Assembly (NCBI GenBank): GCA_017302615.1
Contig: JAFLDB010000018.1
Span: 1 to 39,749, forward strand
Origin: Sphingomonadales bacterium
GTDB lineage: Bacteria; Pseudomonadota; Alphaproteobacteria; Sphingomonadales; Sphingomonadaceae
Length of the DNA: 39,749 bases
Direction: 5' to 3'
Part shown: one piece after another, positions 26,376 through 38,008 of the stretch
How positions within the stretch are numbered: position 1 is the stretch's first letter
Layout: each line of letters begins with the position of its first letter
Position numbers and translations under genes: made by a program
The notes under the pieces: generated by a model
What the model was told of the DNA's origin: nothing
Database searches by the model: none
What the model saw: the letters and a program-made list of their open reading frames with translations, nothing else

Positions 26376-27258
26376 GGCGCTCTCTGCCCTGGCCCTGCTC
26401 TCACTCGGCGCGGCCCCTGCCCCGCTGGCCGATCGCGCCGGAGCGAGCAAGGATATCGCCAAGGCCTGCGGCACCCGCGATGGCTGGGCCGATCCGGCCC
26501 CGCCCGCCCATATTCATGGTGAGACCTGGTACGTCGGCACCTGCGGGATCACCGTGGTGCTGGTCGATACCGGCGCCGGGCTGGTGCTGATCGATACCGG
26601 CCCGCGGGAAGCCGTGCCGCACGTGCTGGCCAATGTGCGCGCGCTGGGATTCGATCCCCGGCGGATCCGCTGGATCCTTTCCACCCACGAACATTTCGAC
26701 CATGTCGGCGGCCTTGCCGCAATGCAGCGGGAAACCGGGGCCGATGTCGTGGCCGGACCGTTCATCGGCGATGCCCTGCGCAGCGGAACCCCCTTCCCTG
26801 ACGATCCACAGGCATCCCTGCTGAAGGACGAGCCGATGGAGCCGGTCAAGGTTACCCGCACGCTGCGCGACAACGGCAGCCTGTTCACCTATGATCCGCG
26901 CTTCACCGCTCATGCCACGCCGACCCATTCGCCGGGATCAACCAGCTGGACCTGGCGCAGCTGCGATCAGGACGGCTGCAAGACCATCGCCTATGCCGAT
27001 AGCAACAGCACCATTTCCGCCGATGGCTACCGCTTCAGCGACAATCCGCGCCGGATCAAACAGGCCCGCTATGGCCTGAAGCGGATCGCCGCCATGCCCT
27101 GCGACATCCTGATCACCCCGCATCCCGGCAGCAGCAACTTGCTGGAGCGCCTGTCCGGCCGGGGGGCTCTGGTCGATGCCGGGGCCTGCAAGGCCTATGC
27201 CGCGGCCGGGATGAAGCGGCTCGACCAGCGGCTGTCGCGCGAGGGCCAGAGCAAGTGA
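26362..27258 (+). CDS. Subclass B3 metallo-beta-lactamase
   Basis: Encodes 298 residues with a signal peptide (about 1-20). The zinc site is complete: His109, His111, Asp113, His114 in STHEHFDHVGG, His189 in PTHSPGSTSW, and His254 in LITPHPG. Absence of the B1 Cys ligand, the HxHxDH form and YADSNST place it in subclass B3, the class of chromosomal enzymes known from Erythrobacter, Novosphingobium and related sphingomonads. Likely a periplasmic enzyme hydrolysing penicillins, cephalosporins and possibly carbapenems; actual spectrum is unknown, and another MBL-fold hydrolase is possible. The ATG at 26362 lies in the second tandem copy. prmA starts within its stop codon. Confidence 0.87.
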   Translation: MFGKLALSALALLSLGAAPAPLADRAGASKDIAKACGTRDGWADPAPPAHIHGETWYVGTCGITVVLVDTGAGLVLIDTGPREAVPHVLANVRALGFDPRRIRWILSTHEHFDHVGGLAAMQRETGADVVAGPFIGDALRSGTPFPDDPQASLLKDEPMEPVKVTRTLRDNGSLFTYDPRFTAHATPTHSPGSTSWTWRSCDQDGCKTIAYADSNSTISADGYRFSDNPRRIKQARYGLKRIAAMPCDILITPHPGSSNLLERLSGRGALVDAGACKAYAAAGMKRLDQRLSREGQSK

Positions 27259-28211
27259 GCTGGAAACTGATCGCCCTTGCCCCGCGCGCGGTGATCGAGG
27301 CGGCGCTGCTGGCGCATGAGGATGCGCTCGACTGGGACCCCGAAATCGTCCTGTCCGGCAGCGAAATTGCCGAGGACAAGCCCGAGGACTGGCAGCTGGA
27401 AGCCTGGCTGGGGCGCAAGCCGAGCAAGGCCGACAAGGCCGCGATCGCCGCGCTGTTCCCCGGCAAGGCACCAAAGCTGATCGAGGAAAAGCTGCCCGAT
27501 ATCGACTGGCTGACCCACAGCCAGCAGGGGCTGGAGCCGATCCGCGCCGGGCGGTTCCATGTCCACACGCCGGAACATCCGCCGCTGAACCAGCCGGGGG
27601 TGCGCGATTTCGCCATTCCCGCCAGCCAGGCCTTCGGCACCGGCCAGCATGCCACCACCGCCGGGTGCCTGGAAATGCTGGACGAGATGAAGCGGCGCGG
27701 GCTGGTGGTGCGCAACTGCGCCGACATCGGCACCGGCACCGGCCTCTTGGCCTTTGCCGCGCTGCACCTGTGGCCGCGCGCGCTGGCGACCGCCAGCGAT
27801 ATCGATGCGGTCTGCGTCGATGTGGTGCAGGACAATGCCCGCAACAACGGCATCGCCATGGGCGCGCGGCCGGGTGAGCTGACCATGCTGGTGGCCGACG
27901 GGATGGAGCATCCGCTACTGCAGGCGCGCGGGCCCTATGACCTGATCATTGCCAATATCCTCGCCGGGCCGCTGATCGGCCTGGCGCCACATTTCGCCAG
28001 GGCGCTGGTTCCGGGCGGGAACCTGCTGCTGGCGGGCCTGCTCGAAACGCAGGAAGCCCAGGTCCGCCGCGCCGCGCGCGCCGCCGGCCTGCGCATCGCC
28101 GAACGCAAGGTCAATGGCGACTGGTCGATCCTGTGGCTGAGGAAGCGCGGCAGCGGCTCGGCCCGCACCAGCCGCGCCGGCATGCTGCCCGAATGGTCGC
28201 GGAGCTGGTAG
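27255..28211 (+). CDS. prmA: Ribosomal protein L11 methyltransferase
   Basis: Encodes 318 residues from a GTG overlapping the beta-lactamase stop (GTGA). The N-terminal substrate-recognition domain leads to the linker RDFAIPASQAFGTGQHATT. The SAM domain has DIGTGTGLLAFAAL and the catalytic-loop motif IANILAGPLIGLAP, as in PrmA. It trimethylates L11 lysines and its N-terminus. A 20-residue basic/Ser-rich tail (SGSARTSRAGMLPEWSRSW) extends the usual end. Identification is firm. The neighbouring resistance gene is probably just co-transcribed. Confidence 0.94.
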   Translation: MSWKLIALAPRAVIEAALLAHEDALDWDPEIVLSGSEIAEDKPEDWQLEAWLGRKPSKADKAAIAALFPGKAPKLIEEKLPDIDWLTHSQQGLEPIRAGRFHVHTPEHPPLNQPGVRDFAIPASQAFGTGQHATTAGCLEMLDEMKRRGLVVRNCADIGTGTGLLAFAALHLWPRALATASDIDAVCVDVVQDNARNNGIAMGARPGELTMLVADGMEHPLLQARGPYDLIIANILAGPLIGLAPHFARALVPGGNLLLAGLLETQEAQVRRAARAAGLRIAERKVNGDWSILWLRKRGSGSARTSRAGMLPEWSRSW

Positions 28212-28215
28212 CCGC

Positions 28216-29097
28216 GTGAGCCTGCGCGATTTCCTGCTGCTGGTCGCGATCTGCCTCGCCTGGGCGGTCAACAACGTGGTCAGCAAAGTGGTGGTGGCCG
28301 AATGGCACGTGCCGCCGCTGACCTATGCGGCGCTGCGCTTTGCCATTGTCCTGGTTGCCACCCTGCCCTGGCTGCTGCCGATGCCGCGCCCGGCCTGGCG
28401 GATCGTGCTGGTCGGCCTGCTGATGGGCGGCGGAACCTTTGCCCTGCTGTTCATCGGCCTGCAGACCGTATCGCCATCCGAAGCGGCGATCGTCAGCCAG
28501 GCCGGGGTGCCGATCACCACGCTGCTGTCGATTGTCATGCTGGGGGAACGGATCCACTGGCGCCGCGCGCTGGGCATTACCCTGACGCTGGTGGGTGTGC
28601 TGCTGGTGGTGTGGCAACCGGGTTTCTCGATCTCGGCCGGAATGCTGCTGGTGCTGGCGGCCGCCTTTGCCGGATCGCTGGGCGCGGTGCTGATGAAGCA
28701 GATGGACGAAGTGGCCCCGCTGCGGTTTCAGGCCTGGGTCGGCATGGCCAGCTTCGTGCTGCTGGCCCCGCTCGCCCTTGCTTCGGAGCGGGCCGAATGG
28801 CACCGCGTGGTCGAGGCCGGCTGGGGCTTCATCGCCGCGCTGGTGTTCTCCGCGCTGGTCGTCTCGGTCATGGCCCACACCGCGTTCTACATGCTGATCA
28901 AGCGCTATGAGGCCAATCTGCTCTCCCCGCTGACCCTGATCACCCCGCTCGCCACGATCGGCCTGGGGGTGATGATCACCGGGGACAGGCTCGACACGCT
29001 GATGATCGTCGGTTCGGCGATTGCCCTGCTGGGTGTGCTGATCGTCGCCGTGCGGCGGACCGGCGCACCGATCCCCCAGGCGCAGGAGCATTCCTAG
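28216..29097 (+). CDS. EamA/DMT-family transporter
   Basis: Encodes 293 residues from a GTG four bases after the prmA stop. About ten membrane segments form two EamA repeats (first half about 1-130, second about 140-285). LLMGGGTFALLFIGLQTVSPSEAAIVSQAGVPI is the typical end of repeat one and AHTAFYMLIKRYEANLLSPLTLITPL of repeat two. The family exports amino acids, nucleosides or other metabolites. The substrate cannot be assigned. It ends three bases before the convergent Flp pilin gene. Confidence 0.86.
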   Translation: MSLRDFLLLVAICLAWAVNNVVSKVVVAEWHVPPLTYAALRFAIVLVATLPWLLPMPRPAWRIVLVGLLMGGGTFALLFIGLQTVSPSEAAIVSQAGVPITTLLSIVMLGERIHWRRALGITLTLVGVLLVVWQPGFSISAGMLLVLAAAFAGSLGAVLMKQMDEVAPLRFQAWVGMASFVLLAPLALASERAEWHRVVEAGWGFIAALVFSALVVSVMAHTAFYMLIKRYEANLLSPLTLITPLATIGLGVMITGDRLDTLMIVGSAIALLGVLIVAVRRTGAPIPQAQEHS

Positions 29098-29100
29098 GCG

Positions 29101-29289
29101 TCAGGCCCCCGGAGCCTTGGGCGTGGCATCGGCCACCTTTTGCGCGGTGTTATTGTAACTGTCGGTCACCCCGCCGCCCAGACCGATCACCGTGCCAAGA
29201 ATGGCCAGCGTGACCAGCCCCATGACCAGACCCATTTCGATGGCGGCTGCACCGGCCCGGTCGGCCAGCAGCTTGCGGATGAAGGACAT
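29101..29289 (-). CDS. Flp-type IVb pilin
   Basis: Encodes 62 residues. The short leader MSFIRKLLADRAG ends at the prepilin peptidase site, followed by AAAIEMGLVMGLVTLAILGTVIGLGG, the hydrophobic alpha helix with the key Glu of Flp pilins. Flp subunits form the Tad pilus used for tight adherence. No tadA/cpaB/rcpA or TadV peptidase genes lie in the window, so this is an isolated pilin whose assembly machine must be elsewhere. Ribosome-binding site AAGGG is present. Confidence 0.88.
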   Translation of the reverse strand: MSFIRKLLADRAGAAAIEMGLVMGLVTLAILGTVIGLGGGVTDSYNNTAQKVADATPKAPGA

Positions 29290-29370
29290 TGCGAACCCTT
29301 GCAGAAACCTCGTGATCGCAAAGCCTTAGCAGCAAAGGCATGAAGAAGGGCTTGCCCGCAAACCCGGCAT

Positions 29371-33230
<3,860 letters not shown>

Positions 33231-33266
33231 GTTCGCCGCCTGTTCTAGCGGCAGATCGGCGGCGAG

Positions 33267-33710
33267 TCACCCCGCTTCGGCATCCGCAAACGGCGGTTCC
33301 AGCTTGATCGGATCGGCCAGGGTCACCCGGTCGAGCATCGCCGCCATTTCATCGCGCAGGGTCAGCATCAGCCCGCGCAGGCGGCATTCGGCCTCGGGCA
33401 GGCAGTTGTTGCAGGTTTCGTGCGCGTTGCGGCTGGCGCAGGGGACCAGCGCCAGGCTGCCGCGGGTCAGGCGGATGATGTCGCCATAACGGATATCGAC
33501 CGGGGCCAGCGCCAGTTCGTACCCGCCATCGCGCCCACGGGTGGAGTCGACCAGTCCGGCGCGGACCATTTCCGACAGGATCACGGTCAGGAACTTGCGC
33601 GGAATGTTCTGCGCTTCGGCGATCGTATCCAGCCGCACCGGCCCTTCACGCCAGTGATCGGCGAGGTGCTGCAGCGCACGGATCGTGTAGCGGGTCTTTT
33701 GCGAAAGCAT
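33267..33710 (-). CDS. Rrf2-family iron-sulfur type transcriptional regulator
   Basis: Encodes 147 residues. The N-terminal winged helix (RYTIRALQHLADHW, then IPRKFLTVILSEMVRAGLVDSTRGRDGGYELA) is the Rrf2 signature. Four cysteines follow in the sensor loop: Cys91, Cys100, Cys103, Cys109, able to hold an Fe-S cluster as in IscR, NsrR or RirA, though the spacing matches none of these exactly. It may sense iron, nitric oxide or redox state. It lies between bamD and recN with its own promoter (TTGACA, -10 TCTATA) and no Shine-Dalgarno, so it is probably read from a near-leaderless mRNA and may control itself and downstream recN-ligA. Confidence 0.85.
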   Translation of the reverse strand: MLSQKTRYTIRALQHLADHWREGPVRLDTIAEAQNIPRKFLTVILSEMVRAGLVDSTRGRDGGYELALAPVDIRYGDIIRLTRGSLALVPCASRNAHETCNNCLPEAECRLRGLMLTLRDEMAAMLDRVTLADPIKLEPPFADAEAG

Positions 33711-33720
33711 GGTCGGCGGC

Positions 33721-33750
33721 TATAGAGCATGGCCACCGGCGCAATGTCAA
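33721..33750 (-). promoter_or_regulatory. Sigma70-type promoter of the Rrf2 gene
   Basis: On the minus strand TTGACA (33750-33745) and TCTATA (33726-33721) are separated by 18 bases. The -10 box ends 10 bases before the ATG, leaving a leader of only a few bases and no Shine-Dalgarno (GCCGCCGACC). The -35 is a perfect consensus. Confidence 0.72.
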
Positions 33751-33769
33751 CTTGGGGGGTAGAAAAGCC

Positions 33770-34567
33770 TTACTTCACCGCCACGCCCGGGGCGTGCTTC
33801 TGCATCAGGCGATAGGCCTTCTCGTACCACTTGCTGCCCGGATAGTTGGCGCCCAGCACGGCAGCATATTTCAGCGCTTCTTCCGGCATGCCCAGCTGCA
33901 GGCTGCTTTCGACCAGGCGGAACAGCGCTTCGGGGGTGTGGCTGGTGGTCTGATAGGTTTCCACCACGGTGCGGAACCGGGTGGCGGCGGCCAGCCAGCG
34001 ACCGGCGCGCTGGTAATAGCGGCCGATCTGCATTTCCTTGCCGGCCAGGTGATCGTTGACCAGGTCGATCTTGATCCGGGCATCGGCGGCATAGCGGGTG
34101 TTGGGATAGCGGCGGACCACTTCGGTCAGCGCGGTCAGTGCCTGCTGGGTGATCTTCTGGTCGCGGTCCACATCGCTGATCTGCTCGTAATAGCACAGCG
34201 CGATCAGGTAATAGGCATAGGGCGCATCGCGGTTGCCGGGGTGGATCGACAGGAACCGCTGGGCCGACTGGATCGCCTTGTTGTAATCCTTGGCGACGTA
34301 ATAGGAAAAGGCGCTCATCAGCTGGGCGCGGCGCGCCCAGGGCGAATAGGGGTGCTGGCGTTCCACCTCGTCAAACAGGGCGGCGGCCAGGATCGTGTCA
34401 CCCCGGTCAAGCCGTTCCTTGGCGGCGGCATAGAGCGTTTCCACATCGCGCGCGACAAAGGCCGTATCGCGCGGCCCCCCGCCCCGTCCGGCGCAACCGG
34501 CAGTCAGCAGCATGGCCGTCGATGCGGCGGCAAGAAGGGCGAGCTTCACAGGGGAACGGGCAAACAT
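33770..34567 (-). CDS. bamD: Outer-membrane assembly lipoprotein BamD
   Basis: Encodes 265 residues. The lipobox LTAGC places the acylated Cys at 25. The rest is a series of TPR-like helical pairs with the BamD pattern: ERLDRGDTILAAALFDEVERQHPYSPWARRAQLMSAF and SIHPGNRDAPYAYYLIALCYYEQI. BamD is the essential accessory subunit of the BAM complex that inserts beta-barrel proteins such as the TonB receptor. The -10 box ends 10 bases before the ATG. It is first in the bamD-rrf2-recN-ligA run. lpxC, which often precedes bamD, is not in the window. Confidence 0.94.
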   Translation of the reverse strand: MFARSPVKLALLAAASTAMLLTAGCAGRGGGPRDTAFVARDVETLYAAAKERLDRGDTILAAALFDEVERQHPYSPWARRAQLMSAFSYYVAKDYNKAIQSAQRFLSIHPGNRDAPYAYYLIALCYYEQISDVDRDQKITQQALTALTEVVRRYPNTRYAADARIKIDLVNDHLAGKEMQIGRYYQRAGRWLAAATRFRTVVETYQTTSHTPEALFRLVESSLQLGMPEEALKYAAVLGANYPGSKWYEKAYRLMQKHAPGVAVK

Positions 34568-34577
34568 GGTGCTGGCC

Positions 34578-34605
34578 TATAACCAGTGCCAGCCTGAACG
34601 CCAAG
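34578..34605 (-). promoter_or_regulatory. Candidate promoter of bamD
   Basis: On the minus strand CTTGGC (34605-34600), 16 bases, then GTTATA (34583-34578). The -10 box ends 10 bases before the ATG and no Shine-Dalgarno follows, the same geometry as the Rrf2 and toxin promoters. Confidence 0.5.
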
Positions 34606-34663
34606 TGAAAGGCGCGCGGCTGTGCCCAGCAGAATGCGGCCAATGGTTGCCCCGGCCGCCCGA

Positions 34664-36607
34664 TCAGATGTTGATGCTGGTCGGGATCTGGCTCGGCAGC
34701 AGATAGGGGTAGGCATTGCGGCGCGCCGCGTTGCGGGCGGCGATCCGTTCCTCGACCTTGAACAGCGCGGCCTGGAAGCGCGGCAGCGGGCCTTCCGGGC
34801 CGGTTACCGCCGGATCGGTGAACCACGCCGGATAGGGAAAATCACGCGACAGGTAAGTGCCGAGCGGACGGTAATGGAGCGAGCCCAGCAGGTGCAGCAC
34901 TTCCAGCTGTTTCAGCGCCAGATTGGCGGGCGGCATGTAGGACAGCCAGTCCTGCCGGTCATGGCCGCGCCGTTCCAGCGGTTCGGCCTGCCAGCCCGCG
35001 CCGGTCACGGCCGGGGCGAACTCCATCACGGTCGCCTGCGGGAAGTTGACCGCGGCGTGCTGGGCGCTGGCGGTGAACAGGATCATCGTGCAGCAATCGA
35101 CCAGCGCGGCCACCGTCTGCACCGGGCCAAAGCCGCTGACCTGCCCTTCCCCGGCAATCGCGCCGGCCCAGGCCTGCAGCTCGCTATCGGCGGCAACGGC
35201 GGCATCGCCGGAATAATAGAGGCCGACATAGCCGCTGACCCATTCATGGATCGCCTGCCAGACCAGCAGGGCATCGTCACGATAGGGGAAATCGGGCAAG
35301 GCGGCGGCATCGTGGACGCCGCGTGCCTTGAGATCGTTCGGCAGCATGGCCCTGGTGAAATCGAAGCCAAGGCGCGCATCGGCGGCCATCTGCTGGCTGC
35401 TGGCGATGGTCCCGCCAAAGATCCGGTCGATCGGGCCGCCGGCGGTGATCAGGCTGGTCGCGGCCTCGTAATTGATGAACAGGGTGCCTTCGAAATGCGG
35501 CACCAGCAGCGCCCACAGCGGGTGGACTTCGGCCAGGTGGCGGCGGGTGGCGACAGCCACCGCCTCGATCACCAGGTGGGTGTGGGCCAGGTGCGCGAAC
35601 AGCTCGTGCCAGTTGCCGTCGGCGACCTGGACGATCAGCTTGGCGATTTCCCAGCCCCATTGCTCATCGGGGCGCACGGTCGGGGTGAAGATCGGATTCT
35701 GCGCGGGATCCTGCCCGCACTGGATCGCCACCGGCACCAGGCTGGCCCCGCCCGGCGGTACGGCGAACAGCGCCATCGGGCAATAGACGTACTTGGCCTG
35801 GCCCGCGGTCGATCCGGCGACCAGCACCGACAGCGCGCTGTAATCGAGGATGTAGAGCCGCGCTTCGGCCAGCGCGGCGGCCAGCGTGTCGCCGCTGACC
35901 ACTTGGGCATAGCGCTCGGCGCTGAGGGGGAAGTTCGCCGGCAGCTGCTCCACCCGGGCCAGCAGCATCGGGTTGGGCCCGGCCACGCGCAGGCGGGCGA
36001 ATTCGGCGTCGTCCTGGAAACACCAGGCGGTACCGGGCAGCGGGATCGTCTGGAACAGCGCTCGGTAGGCTTCCAGCCCGCCCTGCGCCGCAGGGCCCAG
36101 CTCGGCCTCTTTCGCTACGCCCAGTTCCAGCGCGGCGCACAGGCTGCGGGCGTGATCCTCGAACCGCGCGGCAAGCGCTTCCTCGCCCAGCGACAGCAGT
36201 TCCAGCTCGGCATCCTGCGCCAGCCGCGACCAGAAGGTGCCGCCGCTGGTATTGTGGGCGATCTTGCTCTGGATCGCGGCGACCTCGGCCTTCACCTTGG
36301 CCGCCAGGGCCTGGTCGGCGGCGATCTCGCCCGCCTCGATGGCCGGATTGTCCGCCAGCGCGGCCAGCTGGACGGCGATGTGGTTCTCGATCAGCTGGAC
36401 GAAGATCCCAGTCAGCATGACCCACCAGGTCAGCGTCGGCGTCTCGTTGCCCGGCAGGCCCTTGACCACCGGCACTTCGGGCAGCGAGCCGACCGTGCTC
36501 CACTGATAGCCCAGCCGGGTCAGATCAAGCTGGAGCGCGCGGGCGATCTGCCCGGCGGCGCTGTCGTTCTGCGGCAGCGAGGGGTGGGCGGGAGCGCAAT
36601 GCGGCAT
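34664..36607 (-). CDS. Bacterial lipoxygenase
   Basis: Encodes 647 residues. The five iron ligands of lipoxygenases can all be placed: His339 and His344 (HLAHTH, in a segment running LVIEAVAVATRRHLAEVHPLWALLVPH), His517 and Asn521 (TASAQHAAVNFPQ), and the C-terminal Ile647 (TSINI). The length fits the catalytic domain alone, without the plant/animal PLAT domain. Lipoxygenases insert O2 into polyunsaturated fatty acids such as linoleate or arachidonate. Such fatty acids are not made by most bacteria, so the substrate is probably host- or environment-derived. No signal peptide is visible (MPHCAPAHPSLPQ), unlike the exported Pseudomonas enzyme. AAAGG lies before the ATG. Regiospecificity cannot be read from sequence alone. 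Confidence 0.93.
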   Translation of the reverse strand: MPHCAPAHPSLPQNDSAAGQIARALQLDLTRLGYQWSTVGSLPEVPVVKGLPGNETPTLTWWVMLTGIFVQLIENHIAVQLAALADNPAIEAGEIAADQALAAKVKAEVAAIQSKIAHNTSGGTFWSRLAQDAELELLSLGEEALAARFEDHARSLCAALELGVAKEAELGPAAQGGLEAYRALFQTIPLPGTAWCFQDDAEFARLRVAGPNPMLLARVEQLPANFPLSAERYAQVVSGDTLAAALAEARLYILDYSALSVLVAGSTAGQAKYVYCPMALFAVPPGGASLVPVAIQCGQDPAQNPIFTPTVRPDEQWGWEIAKLIVQVADGNWHELFAHLAHTHLVIEAVAVATRRHLAEVHPLWALLVPHFEGTLFINYEAATSLITAGGPIDRIFGGTIASSQQMAADARLGFDFTRAMLPNDLKARGVHDAAALPDFPYRDDALLVWQAIHEWVSGYVGLYYSGDAAVAADSELQAWAGAIAGEGQVSGFGPVQTVAALVDCCTMILFTASAQHAAVNFPQATVMEFAPAVTGAGWQAEPLERRGHDRQDWLSYMPPANLALKQLEVLHLLGSLHYRPLGTYLSRDFPYPAWFTDPAVTGPEGPLPRFQAALFKVEERIAARNAARRNAYPYLLPSQIPTSINI

Positions 36608-36691
36608 GGCACGGGCCTTTCAGGTCAAGCGAATAACGCCCGCACTTCTATTGCCCGCGCCTTAAGAATTATCGAATAGACCGCACAATTA

Positions 36692-36708
36692 CTTGCCCGC
36701 ATGGCAAG
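36692..36708. repeat. Short inverted repeat between lipoxygenase and GGDEF genes
   Basis: CTTGCC and GGCAAG separated by CGCAT, in the 152-base AT-richer region between divergent genes. It could be an operator. It is short enough to be chance. Confidence 0.3.
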
Positions 36709-36728
36709 ATCGCGAAAATAGATCAGCC

Positions 36729-36758
36729 TTAACATTCGCTTTAGGCCTTTGCGCTAGG
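36729..36758 (+). promoter_or_regulatory. Candidate promoter of the GGDEF gene
   Basis: TTAACA (36729-36734), 18 bases, then a weak -10 GCTAGG (36753-36758). The box ends one base before the first ATG (36760) and 10 bases before the second (36769). If real it means the second ATG is used, from a near-leaderless mRNA. Confidence 0.35.
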
Positions 36759-36759
36759 C

Positions 36760-37938
36760 ATGGCCGCCATGCAGTGGCTCTGGGGGAAAATCCGCGCATT
36801 CGTGAACCCGCCGATCCCGGCGGAGATCGAGGATGCCTTCGCGCTGCTCTCGGCGACCGAGTTGCAGGCGCAGTCGCGGCTGCTGTTCCTGGGCTTCCTG
36901 CTGACCACCCCGACCGCCGCGCTGGCCGCCGCGCCCGATGCCTCGCCGTGGGTGCGGATCGTGGTGCCGGCGGCGATGGCGTTTTTCTGCCTGGTCGGCT
37001 ACCTCAACCTGCGCCGCGACCTGCGCCTGTCGGTCAGCCCGCGCCGCGCCCGCCGGTTCCTGCGCGAAGCGACCATTGCCTCCAGCGCGATCGCGGTGAT
37101 GTGCTCGGCCTGGTGCGTCATGTCGTGGCTGGGCGCGCCGCCGGAAGAGCGGATCTATTACCCGATCATCATCGCGCTGGGCGCCTTCAGCACCGCCTAT
37201 TGCGTGTCGAGCGCGCGGGCCGGGGCGATCCTCAACATCGCGATCAACCTGGTGCCGATGCTGTTCCTGCTGTTCACTTCGGGCTACCGGATGGACCTCG
37301 CCGTCGCGGTCAGCCTGTGCGTCGCGGCGGGCTTCCAGCTGCACATGATCCACCGCACGCAGACCAACCTGGTCAACCTGCTGAGCCTGCAGCAGCAGAC
37401 CCGCCACCTCTCGATCACCGATCCGCTGACCGGCCTGCTCAACCGCCGCGCGCTGCTGGATAACGCGCTGGAGCTGGGCCAGACCCGGCCGCTGCGGCTG
37501 ATGCTGGTCGATATCGACGCGTTCAAGGCGATCAACGACGGCCACGGCCACGACATGGGCGACGAAGTGCTGCGCGAAGTGGCCCAGCGCCTCGCCATCC
37601 AGGCCGATCTGCGCGCCAGTGTCGCCCGCATCGGCGGCGAGGAATTCGCCGTGCTCGGCACCGCCGACGAACTGCCCGAAGCCCTCGCCCTCGCGCTCCT
37701 CGGCGATATCCGCACCGCCGCCATGCCCCACGGCGCGCCGGTCACCGTCTCGATCGGCATCGCCGCCGGCCCGGTCCATGCCGAGGACGACTGGCTGGAG
37801 CTTTACCGCCAGGCCGACCGCGCGCTCTATGAAGCCAAGCAGACCGGCCGCAACCGTGCCGTCAGCCACGCCGCGCTGCCATCCGCCGAGAAGGCCACCC
37901 CCGCACAGGCCCCAGCCGCCCGCATCTCTGCCGCCTGA
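36760..37938 (+). CDS. Membrane-anchored GGDEF diguanylate cyclase
   Basis: Encodes 392 residues. Five or six hydrophobic segments lie between 40 and 198 (for example LLFLGFLLTTPTAALA, IVVPAAMAFFCLVGYL, IAVMCSAWCVMSWL, LNIAINLVPMLFLLF). A linker helix leads to ITDPLTGLLNRR and the GGDEF domain. The metal site is DIDAFKAINDGHGH (251-264) and the active loop GGEEF (292-296), so it should make cyclic di-GMP. The usual RxxD product-inhibition site before GGEEF is missing (the sequence is RASVAR). No known sensor domain is seen in the membrane part. The start may be the second ATG at 36769. A proline-alanine tail closes it. Confidence 0.9.
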   Translation: MAAMQWLWGKIRAFVNPPIPAEIEDAFALLSATELQAQSRLLFLGFLLTTPTAALAAAPDASPWVRIVVPAAMAFFCLVGYLNLRRDLRLSVSPRRARRFLREATIASSAIAVMCSAWCVMSWLGAPPEERIYYPIIIALGAFSTAYCVSSARAGAILNIAINLVPMLFLLFTSGYRMDLAVAVSLCVAAGFQLHMIHRTQTNLVNLLSLQQQTRHLSITDPLTGLLNRRALLDNALELGQTRPLRLMLVDIDAFKAINDGHGHDMGDEVLREVAQRLAIQADLRASVARIGGEEFAVLGTADELPEALALALLGDIRTAAMPHGAPVTVSIGIAAGPVHAEDDWLELYRQADRALYEAKQTGRNRAVSHAALPSAEKATPAQAPAARISAA

Positions 37939-38008
37939 CCACAAACCATTTTCCTACATCCCCCGTTTCGGGTCATGCTCCCAAGCCCTTGCCCCGGAGC
38001 CTGACCCC

